From assembly GCA_013214905.1 (NCBI GenBank), contig JABSRV010000007.1, positions 24,220-57,657 of the forward strand: a DNA stretch of 33,438 nucleotides, in the 5' to 3' direction. The stretch comes from Psychrobium sp. (GTDB taxonomy: Bacteria; Pseudomonadota; Gammaproteobacteria; Enterobacterales; Psychrobiaceae). Shown one piece after another: positions 7,897 to 16,735 of this stretch. Within the stretch, counting starts at the first letter, position 1, and each line of letters starts with the position of its first letter. The translations under genes and the position numbers were made by a program. The notes under the pieces are model-generated. The model ran no database searches, had not been told where the DNA came from, and saw only the letters and a list, made by a program, of their open reading frames with translations.

Positions 7897-8535
7897 GTGG
7901 CCTATCGTTCAACCGACAAAACACATGCTCATATGGCACAACAACGTGAAAAATTACTCAGTGCAGCTAGAGAGATCGTTACAAATAATGGTTTTAGCGC
8001 ACTAACGATCGTTGCTATCGCGCGACGATCTGGCTTGGCTGTGAGCTCTGTTTATAAGAATTTCAAGTCCAAGGATCAGCTGTTATTGCAAGTTTATAGT
8101 GATCTAACCAATAACGATCTTTTGTTAGATCTAGCGTAAATTCATATATCTAAAACCGCAAAAGAGCAGTTAAATACCGCCTTAGAACAGTTATTTTCTA
8201 AGGCGTTAATGGCAGACAAGCTTGCCTTTGCGTTGTTTGCAGAAGATATACCACCAAAGGTCAGCCTACTTCGTCAAAAACACAAGGCGGATTATAAAAA
8301 TATACTAATAAATATCATGTAGTTAGTAATATGTGAAAAAGAGTTTTTACAACAAGATGCTAACCTTGCGGCGAATGCTATTATAGGTGTGCTTATCGAG
8401 TCTTTGTTAACCCATATGCATTGGCAAGACAGGCAGATGCCTACATTTTAGCGCATAAAACTCATCCAACAAAGTCAGCAATTTTGTTTAAAAGCCATAA
8501 CTTACGTTGATGATGAATCAGTATTTTTCGAATAA
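7897..8535 (+). pseudogene. TetR-family regulator broken by three in-frame stop codons
   Basis: The frame starts at a GTG preceded by aaagga and encodes a typical TetR N-terminal helix-turn-helix (LLSAAREIVTNNGFSALTIVAIARRSGLAVSSVYKNF split over residues 20-60). It is interrupted by TAA at 8137-8139, TAG at 8320-8322 and TAG at 8449-8451. Between and after these stops the same frame reads as a credible TetR ligand-binding domain (for example AKEQLNTALEQLFSKAL, then FLQQDANLAANAIIGVLIE) up to TAA at 8533-8535, 212 codons in all. There is no frameshift. All three stops could each arise by one C-to-T change in a Gln codon. Only an 80-residue DNA-binding fragment would be made. It lies directly upstream of mioC. 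Confidence 0.9.
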
Positions 8536-8551
8536 TTAAAAGGAACATGCA

Positions 8552-8998
8552 ATGAGTAATATCTCTATCCTAATAGGTACTATGTTAGGAGCGAGTGAGT
8601 ACGTAGCCGATCATTTAGCGGCGTTGTTATCACCACAGCATGAGGTAAATGTAGACATGGAACCAGCACTTGATCGTTATCAATTAACAGATCAACAGAC
8701 TTGGATCATTTGTACCTCAACCCACGGTGCGGGTGACTTTCCAGACAATATATTACCCTTTGTAGAAGCATTAACGCAGCAGAAACCCGATTTATCGGCG
8801 ATCAAATATGCCGTTTGTGCCTTAGGGGATCGTAACTACGATACCTTTTGCAAGGCTGGTATATCCATTGATCATTTGCTCGAAACTCTAGGTGCTACCC
8901 GCCTTACAGCGATCAACCTAATTGACGTTAATACAGGTGAAATACCAGAAGACAGCGCTCAATTATGGTTAGAACAGTGGATAAACGATCTAAAATAG
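8552..8998 (+). CDS. mioC: Flavodoxin-like protein MioC
   Basis: A 148-residue flavodoxin-fold protein. It has the FMN phosphate-loop region IGTMLGASEYVADHL (residues about 8-22), the STHGAGDFPDNILPF segment and the CALGDRNYDTFCKAG segment characteristic of MioC and the flavodoxin domain of sulfite reductase relatives. In Escherichia coli the gene flanks oriC and its product has been linked to biotin synthase activity. Ribosome site aaagga lies well placed before the ATG. The gene contains nine GATC sites in 447 bp, continuing the Dam-site enrichment of the adjacent origin. Position directly before oriC and mnmG agrees with the identification. Confidence 0.93.
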   Translation: MSNISILIGTMLGASEYVADHLAALLSPQHEVNVDMEPALDRYQLTDQQTWIICTSTHGAGDFPDNILPFVEALTQQKPDLSAIKYAVCALGDRNYDTFCKAGISIDHLLETLGATRLTAINLIDVNTGEIPEDSAQLWLEQWINDLK

Positions 8999-9181
8999 CC
9001 CCAATCAACGATTGATCCCTCCTCTATAAGCAAGCTAATTACGATCGCCATCACATCTTTTGGATCTAAATGGCGATCTAAAATCGCAATAGATCCGATC
9101 TAAAAACGGATCGTACACCTCCATTTACCTTTGATCATCTCTAAAAGTTATTAAAAAAACAGCGATCAGATCATTTTAACC

Positions 9182-9368
9182 TGTGCATAACTACCGTATA
9201 TCAGCCCTATTTAAATTACTTATATCTTAATAACTATCAAACCTAAACACCCTGTGGATAAGTAGCCTTTTTATACACAGCTTATCATCAAGAAGGATCA
9301 TGATCATTTAACAGGTTATGATCACTATTAAGATCAAGATCATCATGATCTTAGATCGGTTATCAACA
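9182..9368. promoter_or_regulatory. DnaA box cluster in oriC
   Basis: Matches to the TTATNCACA consensus: TTATGCACA on the minus strand at 9182-9190, the perfect TTATCCACA on the minus strand at 9253-9261, TTATACACA on the plus strand at 9271-9279, and the weaker TTATCAACA on the plus strand at 9360-9368. Looser copies (ttatcatca at 9282, ttatgatca at 9316) lie between them. The last box borders the AT-rich unwinding region, like R1 in Escherichia coli. Confidence 0.85.
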
Positions 9369-9435
9369 GATCTTGCGATCATTAATAATAAGAGATAATA
9401 AAGATCTTTAAATAATCTTATATATATTTAAGCAA
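9369..9435. promoter_or_regulatory. AT-rich DNA unwinding element of oriC
   Basis: An almost GC-free stretch with GATC-led 13-mer-like units (gatctttaaataa near 9403, and gatcattaataat near 9378) leads into tcttatatatattta. Its place between the DnaA boxes and mnmG matches the 13-mer region of Escherichia coli oriC. The exact limits are estimated by eye. Confidence 0.7.
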
Positions 9436-9520
9436 CCCCTCGTTAAAAATGATCGTTTTAGATCTGTGAAAAAATTGGTAGAATATCCACCCTCTGAAAA
9501 GTTAGTCGATATGGTGTGAG

Positions 9521-11410
9521 ATGTTATTTAATAAACAATTTGATGTGATAGTGATCGGTGGTGGTCACGCAGGAACCGAAGCCGCGTTAGCCGCCGCTCG
9601 TATGGGTCAGCAAACGCTATTACTCACTCACAACATCGATACTCTGGGTCAAATGTCATGTAATCCCGCTATCGGCGGCATTGGCAAGGGCCACTTGGTC
9701 AAAGAGATTGACGCCTTGGGTGGTTACATGGCGCAAGCAACCGATTTGGCAGGTATTCAATTTCGAACGTTAAATTCAAGCAAGGGGCCAGCGGTTCGAG
9801 CAACACGAGCTCAAACCGACCGAGCGCTTTACAAAGCGGCGGTACGCAGCAAACTTGAAAATCAACCGAACCTAACTATTTTTCAACAATCTTGTGATGA
9901 TCTCATTGTTGAAAATGATCGTGTTTCTGGCGTCGTTACTCAAATGGGTATTAAGTTTTTTGCCCCTACCGTGGTACTGACCGTAGGTACATTCCTCGGT
10001 GGTTGTATTCACATAGGTTTAAAAAATCATACCGGCGGTCGTGCAGGAGATCCGGCGTCAATTAAATTGGCTGATCGATTACGTGAATTACCGTTACGAG
10101 TGGGCCGCTTAAAAACTGGCACCCCCCCACGCCTTGATGCACGCACCATTGATTTTTCAAAATTAGAACCTCAGCCAGGTGATACGCCATTACCAGTATT
10201 CTCATACATCGGTAAACAAAGTGATCACCCGAGACAAATACCGTGTTATATCACTCATACCAATGAAAAGACACATGACATTATTCGCAACGGTTTAGAT
10301 CGTAGTCCAATGTTTACTGGCGTTATCGAAGGTACAGGACCACGTTATTGTCCATCTATCGAAGATAAAATAACGCGTTTTGCTGATAAAACTTCACATC
10401 AAATATTTGTTGAGCCAGAAGGATTAACGACCAACGAAATTTATCCAAATGGTATATCCACCAGCTTGCCGTTTGATGTACAGGTTGCTTTGGTTAATTC
10501 AATGAAAGGTTTTGAAAATGCATTTATCACTCGACCTGGTTACGCCATTGAATATGATTATTTTGATCCCCGTGATTTAAAACCTAGTTTAGAAAATAAA
10601 TACATCAACGGATTATTCTTTGCAGGACAAATTAACGGCACCACGGGTTACGAAGAAGCCGGTGCACAAGGATTAATTGCTGGCATGAATGCCGCTCGTC
10701 AATCTCAAGGATTGGATGCTTGGTCTCCTGCACGTAATGAAGCTTACATAGGCGTACTTATTGATGATCTGTCAACATTAGGCACCGACGAACCTTATCG
10801 TATGTTTACCAGTCGTGCTGAATATCGTTTATTGTTACGCGAAGACAACGCTGATATTCGTTTAACCGAAAAAGGCCGTGAAATGGGCTTGGTTGACGAT
10901 CATCGTTGGGAATTATTTAACAAAAAAATGGAAAGTGTTGAATTAGAAAAGAAACGTTTATCTGGTCAGTGGATACAAGCCGCGAGTGAACAAGCAACCG
11001 AGTTAAATAAAGTTTTAAAATCACCAATGAGTCGTGAAGCTAGTCTAGAAGAATTATTACGTCGTCCTGAACTAACTTATAAAACACTAATGACCATTGA
11101 CGGCATTGGCCCTGGATTAGAAGATAGCGTTGCCGCTTATCAGGTACAAACACAAATTAAATATGCGGGTTATATCAAACGCCAAGTGGAAGAAGTAGAA
11201 AAGCAAAAACGTAACGAAAACGCGTTATTGCCAATCGAACTTGATTATAGCCAAGTATCTGGATTATCGAACGAAGTTGTATCTAAGCTTACAGATGCTC
11301 GTCCTGCTACTTTAGGTATGGCTAGTCGAATTTCAGGCATCACGCCTGCCGCTGTATCCCTATTATTGGTGTACATGAAAAAGAAAGGCATGCTGAAAAA
11401 AGCTAGCTAA
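9521..11410 (+). CDS. mnmG: tRNA uridine-5-carboxymethylaminomethyl(34) synthesis FAD enzyme MnmG (GidA)
   Basis: A full-length 629-residue FAD protein that works with MnmE on the wobble uridine of tRNAs. The N-terminal dinucleotide-binding motif [15 protein letters not shown] is at residues 13-27, followed by [23 protein letters not shown], the GGRAGDPAS segment, the [10 protein letters not shown] motif and [20 protein letters not shown], all hallmarks of GidA. The C-terminal helical domain ([12 protein letters not shown], then [11 protein letters not shown] and [19 protein letters not shown]) used to contact MnmE and tRNA is complete. The ATG is 50 bp past the origin, so its promoter overlaps the oriC edge. 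A strong terminator follows. rsmG, commonly the next gene, is absent here. Confidence 0.98.
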   Translation: MLFNKQFDVIVIGGGHAGTEAALAAARMGQQTLLLTHNIDTLGQMSCNPAIGGIGKGHLVKEIDALGGYMAQATDLAGIQFRTLNSSKGPAVRATRAQTDRALYKAAVRSKLENQPNLTIFQQSCDDLIVENDRVSGVVTQMGIKFFAPTVVLTVGTFLGGCIHIGLKNHTGGRAGDPASIKLADRLRELPLRVGRLKTGTPPRLDARTIDFSKLEPQPGDTPLPVFSYIGKQSDHPRQIPCYITHTNEKTHDIIRNGLDRSPMFTGVIEGTGPRYCPSIEDKITRFADKTSHQIFVEPEGLTTNEIYPNGISTSLPFDVQVALVNSMKGFENAFITRPGYAIEYDYFDPRDLKPSLENKYINGLFFAGQINGTTGYEEAGAQGLIAGMNAARQSQGLDAWSPARNEAYIGVLIDDLSTLGTDEPYRMFTSRAEYRLLLREDNADIRLTEKGREMGLVDDHRWELFNKKMESVELEKKRLSGQWIQAASEQATELNKVLKSPMSREASLEELLRRPELTYKTLMTIDGIGPGLEDSVAAYQVQTQIKYAGYIKRQVEEVEKQKRNENALLPIELDYSQVSGLSNEVVSKLTDARPATLGMASRISGITPAAVSLLLVYMKKKGMLKKAS

Positions 11411-11434
11411 TCAATCGCAATAAATAACGCATTG

Positions 11435-11471
11435 AAAACCGGTCATTTAAATTTTAAATGACCGGTTTTTT
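11435..11471 (+). terminator. Rho-independent terminator after mnmG
   Basis: Arms aaaaccggtcatttaa and ttaaatgaccggtttt form a near-perfect 16-bp stem, with a two- to three-base loop, followed by a T tract. It lies 24 bp after the mnmG stop codon. The flanking A run gives it bidirectional potential, but no minus-strand gene faces it. Confidence 0.92.
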
Positions 11472-11679
11472 ATGTTCAGGATGAACTGTATGCCGCGGTG
11501 CTATGGATGGCAAGGAGCGGCGATTGCTTTCAATTTGAGCATAAAATAAAACCGTTTATCCCGCCTATAGACCACTTTTCATTATTAATCTCTTTGATTG
11601 CATGCCACGTTTTAAGATAGTCTCATCGTGAATGTCTTAATACCGAGACAATAATAAGAACAATAACAAGGAATAAAAC

Positions 11680-12399
11680 ATGAATACTGAAAACACATCA
11701 TCACCAATGGCGATGGTCGATATATTTGTCGCTCCTAAATCAGTTTTCGATAATCTTTTAGGCAACGGAAAATGGGCATGGTTGAGTTTATTGCTAATTA
11801 TTGCAGTGTTGGTAGGTAGCCAAATTGCATTTTTCAGTGGCATGTCAAGCGACTGGATCGTTGAGCAGCAATTAGCTCAAGCAGGAGAAATGACGGCTTC
11901 AGAGGCTGCGCAAGCACGAGAAGGCATGACCATGATGGCCGAATATACCGGCATCATCGCTTCTATAGCTGGTTCTATCATTTTTGTTATCCTGACCGCT
12001 CTCAGTGCGGCTTATTACATGGTAATAAGCAACGTTGCTGCCACTAAGACACCTGAATTTAGTTTTGGAAATTGGTTTACTTTTGCCGTTTGGACGCAAA
12101 TGCCAACCATTATTAATACCATTGGATTTATTGTGTTATTCGCTGGCGCTAATACGGCGGATTTACCGCTAACCTTAGGAAGTTATGCATCGGTTAATCA
12201 ATTGTTTCTGTCTTACGTACCTGGTGACGCACTGTTTAATTGGGCTGAAACGTTAAATCTATTTTTAATCTGGGGCATTGCATTAGCGGCGATTGGTTTT
12301 AACCGTTGTTGTGACATGTCAGCGGCTAAATCGATTTTCTTCGCTGTACTACCTAGTCTAGTTATCTTTGGTGTTTGGTTTGGCATAGCTGCATCTTAA
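11680..12399 (+). CDS. Yip1-family polytopic membrane protein
   Basis: A 239-residue inner-membrane protein with about five membrane segments: residues about 33-53, 88-112, 129-152, 188-208 and 215-237. The N-terminus (MAMVDIFVAPKSVFDNLLGNGKWAWLSLLL) matches the start of bacterial YIP1/DUF1282-type proteins, where a short amphipathic piece with P-x-x-x-F precedes the first helix. Ribosome site aagga lies 8 bases before the ATG. Function in bacteria is not established for this family. It is separated from the downstream efflux-type operon by a strong hairpin at 12433-12479, so it is probably its own transcription unit. Confidence 0.8.
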   Translation: MNTENTSSPMAMVDIFVAPKSVFDNLLGNGKWAWLSLLLIIAVLVGSQIAFFSGMSSDWIVEQQLAQAGEMTASEAAQAREGMTMMAEYTGIIASIAGSIIFVILTALSAAYYMVISNVAATKTPEFSFGNWFTFAVWTQMPTIINTIGFIVLFAGANTADLPLTLGSYASVNQLFLSYVPGDALFNWAETLNLFLIWGIALAAIGFNRCCDMSAAKSIFFAVLPSLVIFGVWFGIAAS

Positions 12400-12432
12400 G
12401 TAATCCACTGTTAAATCATCATTACCTATAAA

Positions 12433-12479
12433 TAAGGGGCTTATACTCATGACCATAGATTATGGGTATAAGCCCCTTA
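12433..12479. terminator. Strong hairpin, probable terminator or structured repeat
   Basis: Perfect 14-bp arms taaggggcttatac (12433-12446) and gtataagcccctta (12466-12479), extendable inward through one G-T pair. It lies 34 bp after the Yip1-like gene and 24 bp before the adaptor gene. The T tract after the stem is poor on the plus strand. Its core (12442-12470) matches a palindrome at 28429-28455 at 24 of 27 positions, so it may be a repeat-derived structure instead of an ordinary terminator. Confidence 0.65.
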
Positions 12480-12503
12480 CTTAGTTTCAATCGAGAGCCA
12501 ATC

Positions 12504-13646
12504 ATGAAAAAAATACTTATATTATTGCTAATTATTGGCACCGTTAGCGGGCTGGTTTATTGGAAAAAACAGCAGGGCAGTCACGCCAGTCTTGTAGTAA
12601 ACAGCGAACAAGTAAGCGAGCAAATATTATCAGACAGCATTTTGGCCTCGGGTAACTTAATTTTTAATACTCAAATTCAAATTCGATCTGAGGTCACTGG
12701 CATTGTGACCAAGGTGTTAGTGGAAGAGGGCGAGTACGTCGCCAAAGATCAGATATTAATGCAATTGGATCAAACTGCATTTTCTGCCGATGTTGCCAAT
12801 TATCAAGCGGCTGTTAACGCGCAAAAAATAGAAATCGAATTTGTCACCGAGCAAAGCTCTGACTTGCAGCGTCAATTTCGTTTAAAACAAAAATTATATC
12901 GTCAGAAACTCATTGGCTTAGACGACTTAGAGCGTTTTAGAAGTTTATTGAAAATTTCAAAAATTAAAATGAAAGCCGCTCACGAGCGTCTTAATCAAAA
13001 ATTAGCGACGTTGGCTTTTGCCGAAGACCGATTAAAGAAAACCACCTTTAGAGCATCTATGCCTGGGCTTATCGCCGCTGTTGATGTTAAGCCGGGTGAA
13101 ACCGTTATTGCCGGCACGACAAATATCATCGGTTCAGCGTTAATGACCCTTGCAGATCCTGCCACCATATTGGCTGAACTGCGTGTTGATGAAGCCGATA
13201 TTGCTAGTGTTAAAACAGGGTTAGTGGTCGAAGTATTTGCCGCCGCAGATCCTAAGCACTCTCTTAAAGGCAAAGTGGTTAGCATTGGCACGTCAGCTCG
13301 CTCTAACCGTCAAGGTTTAGGTTTATTCTTTCGGGTTAAAGTCTTGTTAGAAGATGGCACCCAGTTATTCCCAGGCATGAGCTGCCGCGCAGAAATTATT
13401 ACCGCACAAACCGAAAAATCACTGAGCGTGCCTATTGCAGCAGTGCATAAAAAAGACAAAGCCTATTTTGTATGGCTGATAAAAGATAAGAAAGTATCAA
13501 AACAAGTAGTAACAGTGGGCATGGCTACCGATACCAAGCAGCAAATATTGTCAGGATTAACCTTAGAAAATACCGTGGTTACTGGCCCTAGTCGAGTAGT
13601 TAGTAAAATGGAAGCCGGTGACCTAGTACGCAAAAAGGAAAGCTAA
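12504..13646 (+). CDS. HlyD/MacA-type periplasmic adaptor subunit
   Basis: A 380-residue membrane-fusion protein. The start is placed at the ATG at 12504 (MKKILILLLIIGTV); an in-frame ATG 14 codons upstream lies inside the 12433-12479 hairpin and is unlikely. One N-terminal membrane anchor (about 3-20), a lipoyl-like half motif VTKVLVEEGEYVAKDQILMQ, a coiled-coil hairpin (about 95-180, QLKQ/RQKLIGLDDLERFR region), a second lipoyl half with PGLIAAVDVKPGETV, and a beta-barrel domain. It should bridge the inner-membrane permease to an outer-membrane channel. It ends one base before the ABC ATPase gene, fixing it in the operon with that gene, the permease and the two-component system. Confidence 0.92.
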   Translation: MKKILILLLIIGTVSGLVYWKKQQGSHASLVVNSEQVSEQILSDSILASGNLIFNTQIQIRSEVTGIVTKVLVEEGEYVAKDQILMQLDQTAFSADVANYQAAVNAQKIEIEFVTEQSSDLQRQFRLKQKLYRQKLIGLDDLERFRSLLKISKIKMKAAHERLNQKLATLAFAEDRLKKTTFRASMPGLIAAVDVKPGETVIAGTTNIIGSALMTLADPATILAELRVDEADIASVKTGLVVEVFAAADPKHSLKGKVVSIGTSARSNRQGLGLFFRVKVLLEDGTQLFPGMSCRAEIITAQTEKSLSVPIAAVHKKDKAYFVWLIKDKKVSKQVVTVGMATDTKQQILSGLTLENTVVTGPSRVVSKMEAGDLVRKKES

Positions 13647-13647
13647 G

Positions 13648-14367
13648 ATGAATGATTCAACAACTAACGTTATCGAACTCAAACATATCACTAAAAACTA
13701 TCCGATGGCCGACGAAGACTTTCTGGCGTTAAATGACGTCAATTTAAGCATCAAAAAAAATGACTACGTCGCTATTACTGGCCCCTCAGGATCTGGTAAG
13801 TCGACCTTAATGAATATTCTGGGTTGTTTAGATCAACCAAGCGACGGTGAATATTGGTTAGACAAACAAAATGTAGCCACTAAAACCGAAACGCAATTGG
13901 CTGAAATTCGTAATAAGGGCGTTGGTTTTATATTTCAGAGTTTTAACTTATTACCACGCGCCAGTGTCTTGCAAAATGTGATGCAGCCATTGGTTTATAG
14001 AATGATGCCCGCAGCTGAGCGTAAAAAGTTAGCATTAGAGGCGCTAGAACGGGTAGGGCTTAGTAGTAAAGTAACTAGTCTACCCAATCAACTCTCTGGT
14101 GGTCAGCGTCAACGTGTCGCCATTGCACGAGCTTTAGTAACCAAACCCGCGATCATTCTAGGTGATGAGCCCACCGGTAATTTAGACAGCAAGACTTCGC
14201 GCGACATCATGGCGTTATTCGATCAATTGCATCAACAAGGGCATACCATCATCTTAGTAACCCATGAAGCGGATATCGCTAATCATTGCCAACGCATTAT
14301 TAGGTTAGTCGACGGTGTTATTGAAAGCGATATACGTAAGCAACAAGGGGAGTTGAGTCATGCTTAA
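13648..14367 (+). CDS. ABC transporter ATP-binding protein, MacB/LolD type
   Basis: A 239-residue ATPase with all motifs of the exporter family that pairs with FtsX-like permeases: Walker A GPSGSGKST (about residues 45-53), Q-loop in FIFQSFNLLPRASVLQNV, signature LSGGQRQRVAIARAL, Walker B ILGDEPTGNLD and the H-loop in ILVTHEADI. Ribosome site aagga precedes the ATG. It overlaps the permease gene by 8 bases, which implies coupled translation of the two halves. The substrate cannot be read from the sequence; relatives export macrolides, peptides, lipoproteins or siderophores. The neighbouring LytS/LytTR pair suggests inducible export. Confidence 0.95.
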   Translation: MNDSTTNVIELKHITKNYPMADEDFLALNDVNLSIKKNDYVAITGPSGSGKSTLMNILGCLDQPSDGEYWLDKQNVATKTETQLAEIRNKGVGFIFQSFNLLPRASVLQNVMQPLVYRMMPAAERKKLALEALERVGLSSKVTSLPNQLSGGQRQRVAIARALVTKPAIILGDEPTGNLDSKTSRDIMALFDQLHQQGHTIILVTHEADIANHCQRIIRLVDGVIESDIRKQQGELSHA

Positions 14368-15598
14368 AACAATGCACATATTTTTTGAGGCAAGCAAAGC
14401 GGCGATGCAAGCGATAACCGCACATGGTATGCGCAGCGCATTAACCACCTTGGGTATTGTGATTGGTGTCGGCGCAGTTATTACAGTGGTGGCTATCATG
14501 GAAGGACTCAGTGCCAATATTACTAGCCAGCTCGATGACTTAGGCAGCGACATGGTCACGTTACGCGCTTATACAGACCCCGAGCAAGAAATGCTTGGTT
14601 TTAGCAATAAGGTCAGTTACGAAGACTTCTTGTTATTAAAAAGCAAAGCCGACAATGTGACGGATATGACCGCTACCATGCGCGCCTTTTCTTTGGGGTC
14701 TAGTGTGCAATATGGTCGCTCAACCACCCAAACACAAATTATTGGTACCGACAGCAGTTATCAAAACGTGGTGCATATTTATCCAGAGTTAGGGCGGTTC
14801 TTATCTGAAAGCGATGATTTAAAACGACGCCGTGTTGCATTCATTGGTAGTTCGGTGGCTAAAAAACTAAAAATGCCACCAGATCCTACGGGACAGTTTA
14901 TTAACCTAAGCGGCGATTGGTTTCGAGTCATAGGTGTTGCTGAAACACGTGGCAGCTTGTTTGGCTTCGATCAAGACAACTATATTATCGCGCCATTTAG
15001 TACTATTCGTTCATTAAACGGTAGTCAGGCCACTGATAATATTGATATTATGTTTCGACCACAAAGTGATGCGTCGTTAACGGACATCAAAATTCAAATG
15101 CGTCAAATATTACGTCAAAAGCATAAATTGTTGGATGATGATCCCGACCATTTTGAGTTTCACAGTGCTGAAAAAACCAAAAAACAGTTTGCCAGCATTA
15201 CCACCTCGGTGACCTTGGTGGCTTCTGGTGTGGTCAGTATCAGCTTATTGGTCGGTGGCATTGGCATCATGAATATTATGTTGGTGTCGGTTACCGAGCG
15301 TACCAAAGAAATTGGTATCGCCAAAGCATTAGGCGCTACGCCGCAGTTTATTTTGCTGCAATTTTTAATCGAGGCATTAATATTGTCGTTATTTGGCGGA
15401 GTAATGGGGCTGTTATTAGGTTACGGCTTAGCCTCAATGGTCTCTATGATGATGCCCGGCTCTAGTAGCGTATTAGTACCATTATGGGCCATTGGTTTAT
15501 CGTTTGGTTTTACCACCGCCATCGGTGTTATTTTTGGACTAGCGCCTGCCATCAAAGCCGCCAAGTTAAATCCTGTTGACGCCTTAAGATATGAGTAA
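14360..15598 (+). CDS. MacB/FtsX-type ABC transporter permease
   Basis: A 412-residue permease: one N-terminal membrane helix (about residues 25-50, with RSALTTLGIVIGVGAVITVVAI, the standard MacB start), a large periplasmic domain (about 50-285), then three helices at about 288-312 (ends with the GIGIMNIMLVSVTERTKEIG motif), 335-362 and 375-398. The C-terminal AIKAAKLNPVDALRYE is the family's typical ending. This is the mechanotransmission type of ABC system with a periplasmic adaptor and tripartite channel. The ATPase is a separate gene, unlike MacB proper, which is fused. Ribosome site gggg-ag sits inside the ATPase gene end. Confidence 0.95.
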   Translation: MLKTMHIFFEASKAAMQAITAHGMRSALTTLGIVIGVGAVITVVAIMEGLSANITSQLDDLGSDMVTLRAYTDPEQEMLGFSNKVSYEDFLLLKSKADNVTDMTATMRAFSLGSSVQYGRSTTQTQIIGTDSSYQNVVHIYPELGRFLSESDDLKRRRVAFIGSSVAKKLKMPPDPTGQFINLSGDWFRVIGVAETRGSLFGFDQDNYIIAPFSTIRSLNGSQATDNIDIMFRPQSDASLTDIKIQMRQILRQKHKLLDDDPDHFEFHSAEKTKKQFASITTSVTLVASGVVSISLLVGGIGIMNIMLVSVTERTKEIGIAKALGATPQFILLQFLIEALILSLFGGVMGLLLGYGLASMVSMMMPGSSSVLVPLWAIGLSFGFTTAIGVIFGLAPAIKAAKLNPVDALRYE

Positions 15599-15607
15599 AA
15601 AATAACT

Positions 15608-16735
15608 ATGTTTTCATTACAATTAGTAAAAAATGGCTTGTTGAAAAGCTTGGCTGTTTCACGTCATACGAGCAAAGGTTACAAGATCGCGACCTTTGTT
15701 TTATTGCTCGTTGCGTTCAGCATAAATTACTCGGTATTCCAGGCTATTGTGGTGGCAAATAAAGAGCTGAATCTGACTTCGGTAATGTTGATAGCGTTAT
15801 TAGATCCGCTAATTTTCTTAACTAGCATGCATTTTATCGTGCGACCGTTTTTAAAATTAAAGCTGCTCAATGCTGGATTTAGCAAATTGTTGCTCTTACA
15901 GTTGCTAGTTTGTTTTCTTATTGAGGCTGTGGTGAGTACAACTCTTAATATCAGCATATTACAGCTTGAGTATTTTAAAGGATTGGATTTTCATGAATTC
16001 AAAATGAGCGTGCCTGATGGCGAAGTTAAAATGCAAATGGATAAACTGTCTTACTTATTGATAGATATAGTAAATAGTATTCTTTTAGCCTTTGTTTGGA
16101 GCATTTTTTACATGTTTTGGCACATGCAAGCCGGGCGTAAAAAAATGAAACAAGAACTGCACCGCGCGCAAATACAGCAATTAACCAATCAACTAAATCC
16201 TCACTTTTTATTTAATGCGTTTAACAGCATTCGCGCGCTAATTTATGAAGATCAAGATAAAGCGGCTGATACGGTCACTCAATTAGCAGAACTGTTTAGA
16301 ACGCATTTACAGGCGCATCTTAAGGCTAAATCAAGCTTAGAAGAAGAGTGGCAAGTGTGCAGTCGTTATTTAGCCATTGAAAAAATTCGCTTGGAAGAAC
16401 GTCTGCAATTAGAGATTGAAATTGACGATGCGTTACTCATGCAGAAATTACCCACCTTGAGCTTGTTAACCCTTATTGAAAATGCAATTAAACATGGCAT
16501 ATCACCAAGCAGTCAACCAGGTTTTATCAAAGTCAGCGCTAGTAAAACCAGCGATAAATGTTGGAATTTATGTATTGTTAATAGCGTCAGACAGCAATCT
16601 AATGCAGCGGGTACTAATACAGGCATCATTAACATTAAAAAGCGTTTGCAACTGATGTACGGTGAAAATTATTGCTGGCAGCAAAGCAGCGAAAACAATC
16701 AATTTACGGTAAATATGGAGCTTCCCCTTGCTTAA
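15608..16735 (+). CDS. LytS/YehU-type sensor histidine kinase
   Basis: A 375-residue kinase with about four N-terminal membrane helices (within residues 24-175), a short coiled segment and a His_kinase domain of the LytS class. The phosphorylatable histidine is H199 in QLNPHFLFNAFNSIRALI, followed by the LAELFRTHLQ segment and an ATPase part with TLIENAIKHGIS (N box) and a G-rich NTGIINIKKRLQLMYG. It starts 9 bp after the permease gene with a weak ribosome site and overlaps the response regulator by 8 bp. No extracytoplasmic sensor domain of size is visible, so it probably senses through its membrane domain or through the transporter. Confidence 0.93.
   Translation: MFSLQLVKNGLLKSLAVSRHTSKGYKIATFVLLLVAFSINYSVFQAIVVANKELNLTSVMLIALLDPLIFLTSMHFIVRPFLKLKLLNAGFSKLLLLQLLVCFLIEAVVSTTLNISILQLEYFKGLDFHEFKMSVPDGEVKMQMDKLSYLLIDIVNSILLAFVWSIFYMFWHMQAGRKKMKQELHRAQIQQLTNQLNPHFLFNAFNSIRALIYEDQDKAADTVTQLAELFRTHLQAHLKAKSSLEEEWQVCSRYLAIEKIRLEERLQLEIEIDDALLMQKLPTLSLLTLIENAIKHGISPSSQPGFIKVSASKTSDKCWNLCIVNSVRQQSNAAGTNTGIINIKKRLQLMYGENYCWQQSSENNQFTVNMELPLA

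Larger units (their letters stand above)
9005..9470. other. oriC: Chromosomal replication origin oriC
   Basis: The 520-bp non-coding gap between mioC and mnmG contains about 22 GATC sites, where chance would give about two. It also holds several DnaA-box matches, an AT-rich unwinding region next to mnmG, and overlapping gatcatgatcat blocks. This is the classical enterobacterial/vibrio-type arrangement, with mioC on the DnaA-box side and mnmG on the unwinding side. Dense GATC fits hemimethylation-dependent sequestration by SeqA after Dam methylation; those proteins are not in the window. The identification follows from gene context and motif density. Confidence 0.95.

Noticed and set aside
11476-11525. 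Stretch gccgcggtgctatggatggc as a repeat element
   Set aside because: It resembles intergenic repeat text seen in marine gammaproteobacteria, but there is no second copy or inverted partner in the window.
12462-12503. Upstream ATG as start of the adaptor protein
   Set aside because: It lies inside the stem of the 12433-12479 hairpin and would put hydrophilic residues before the membrane anchor.
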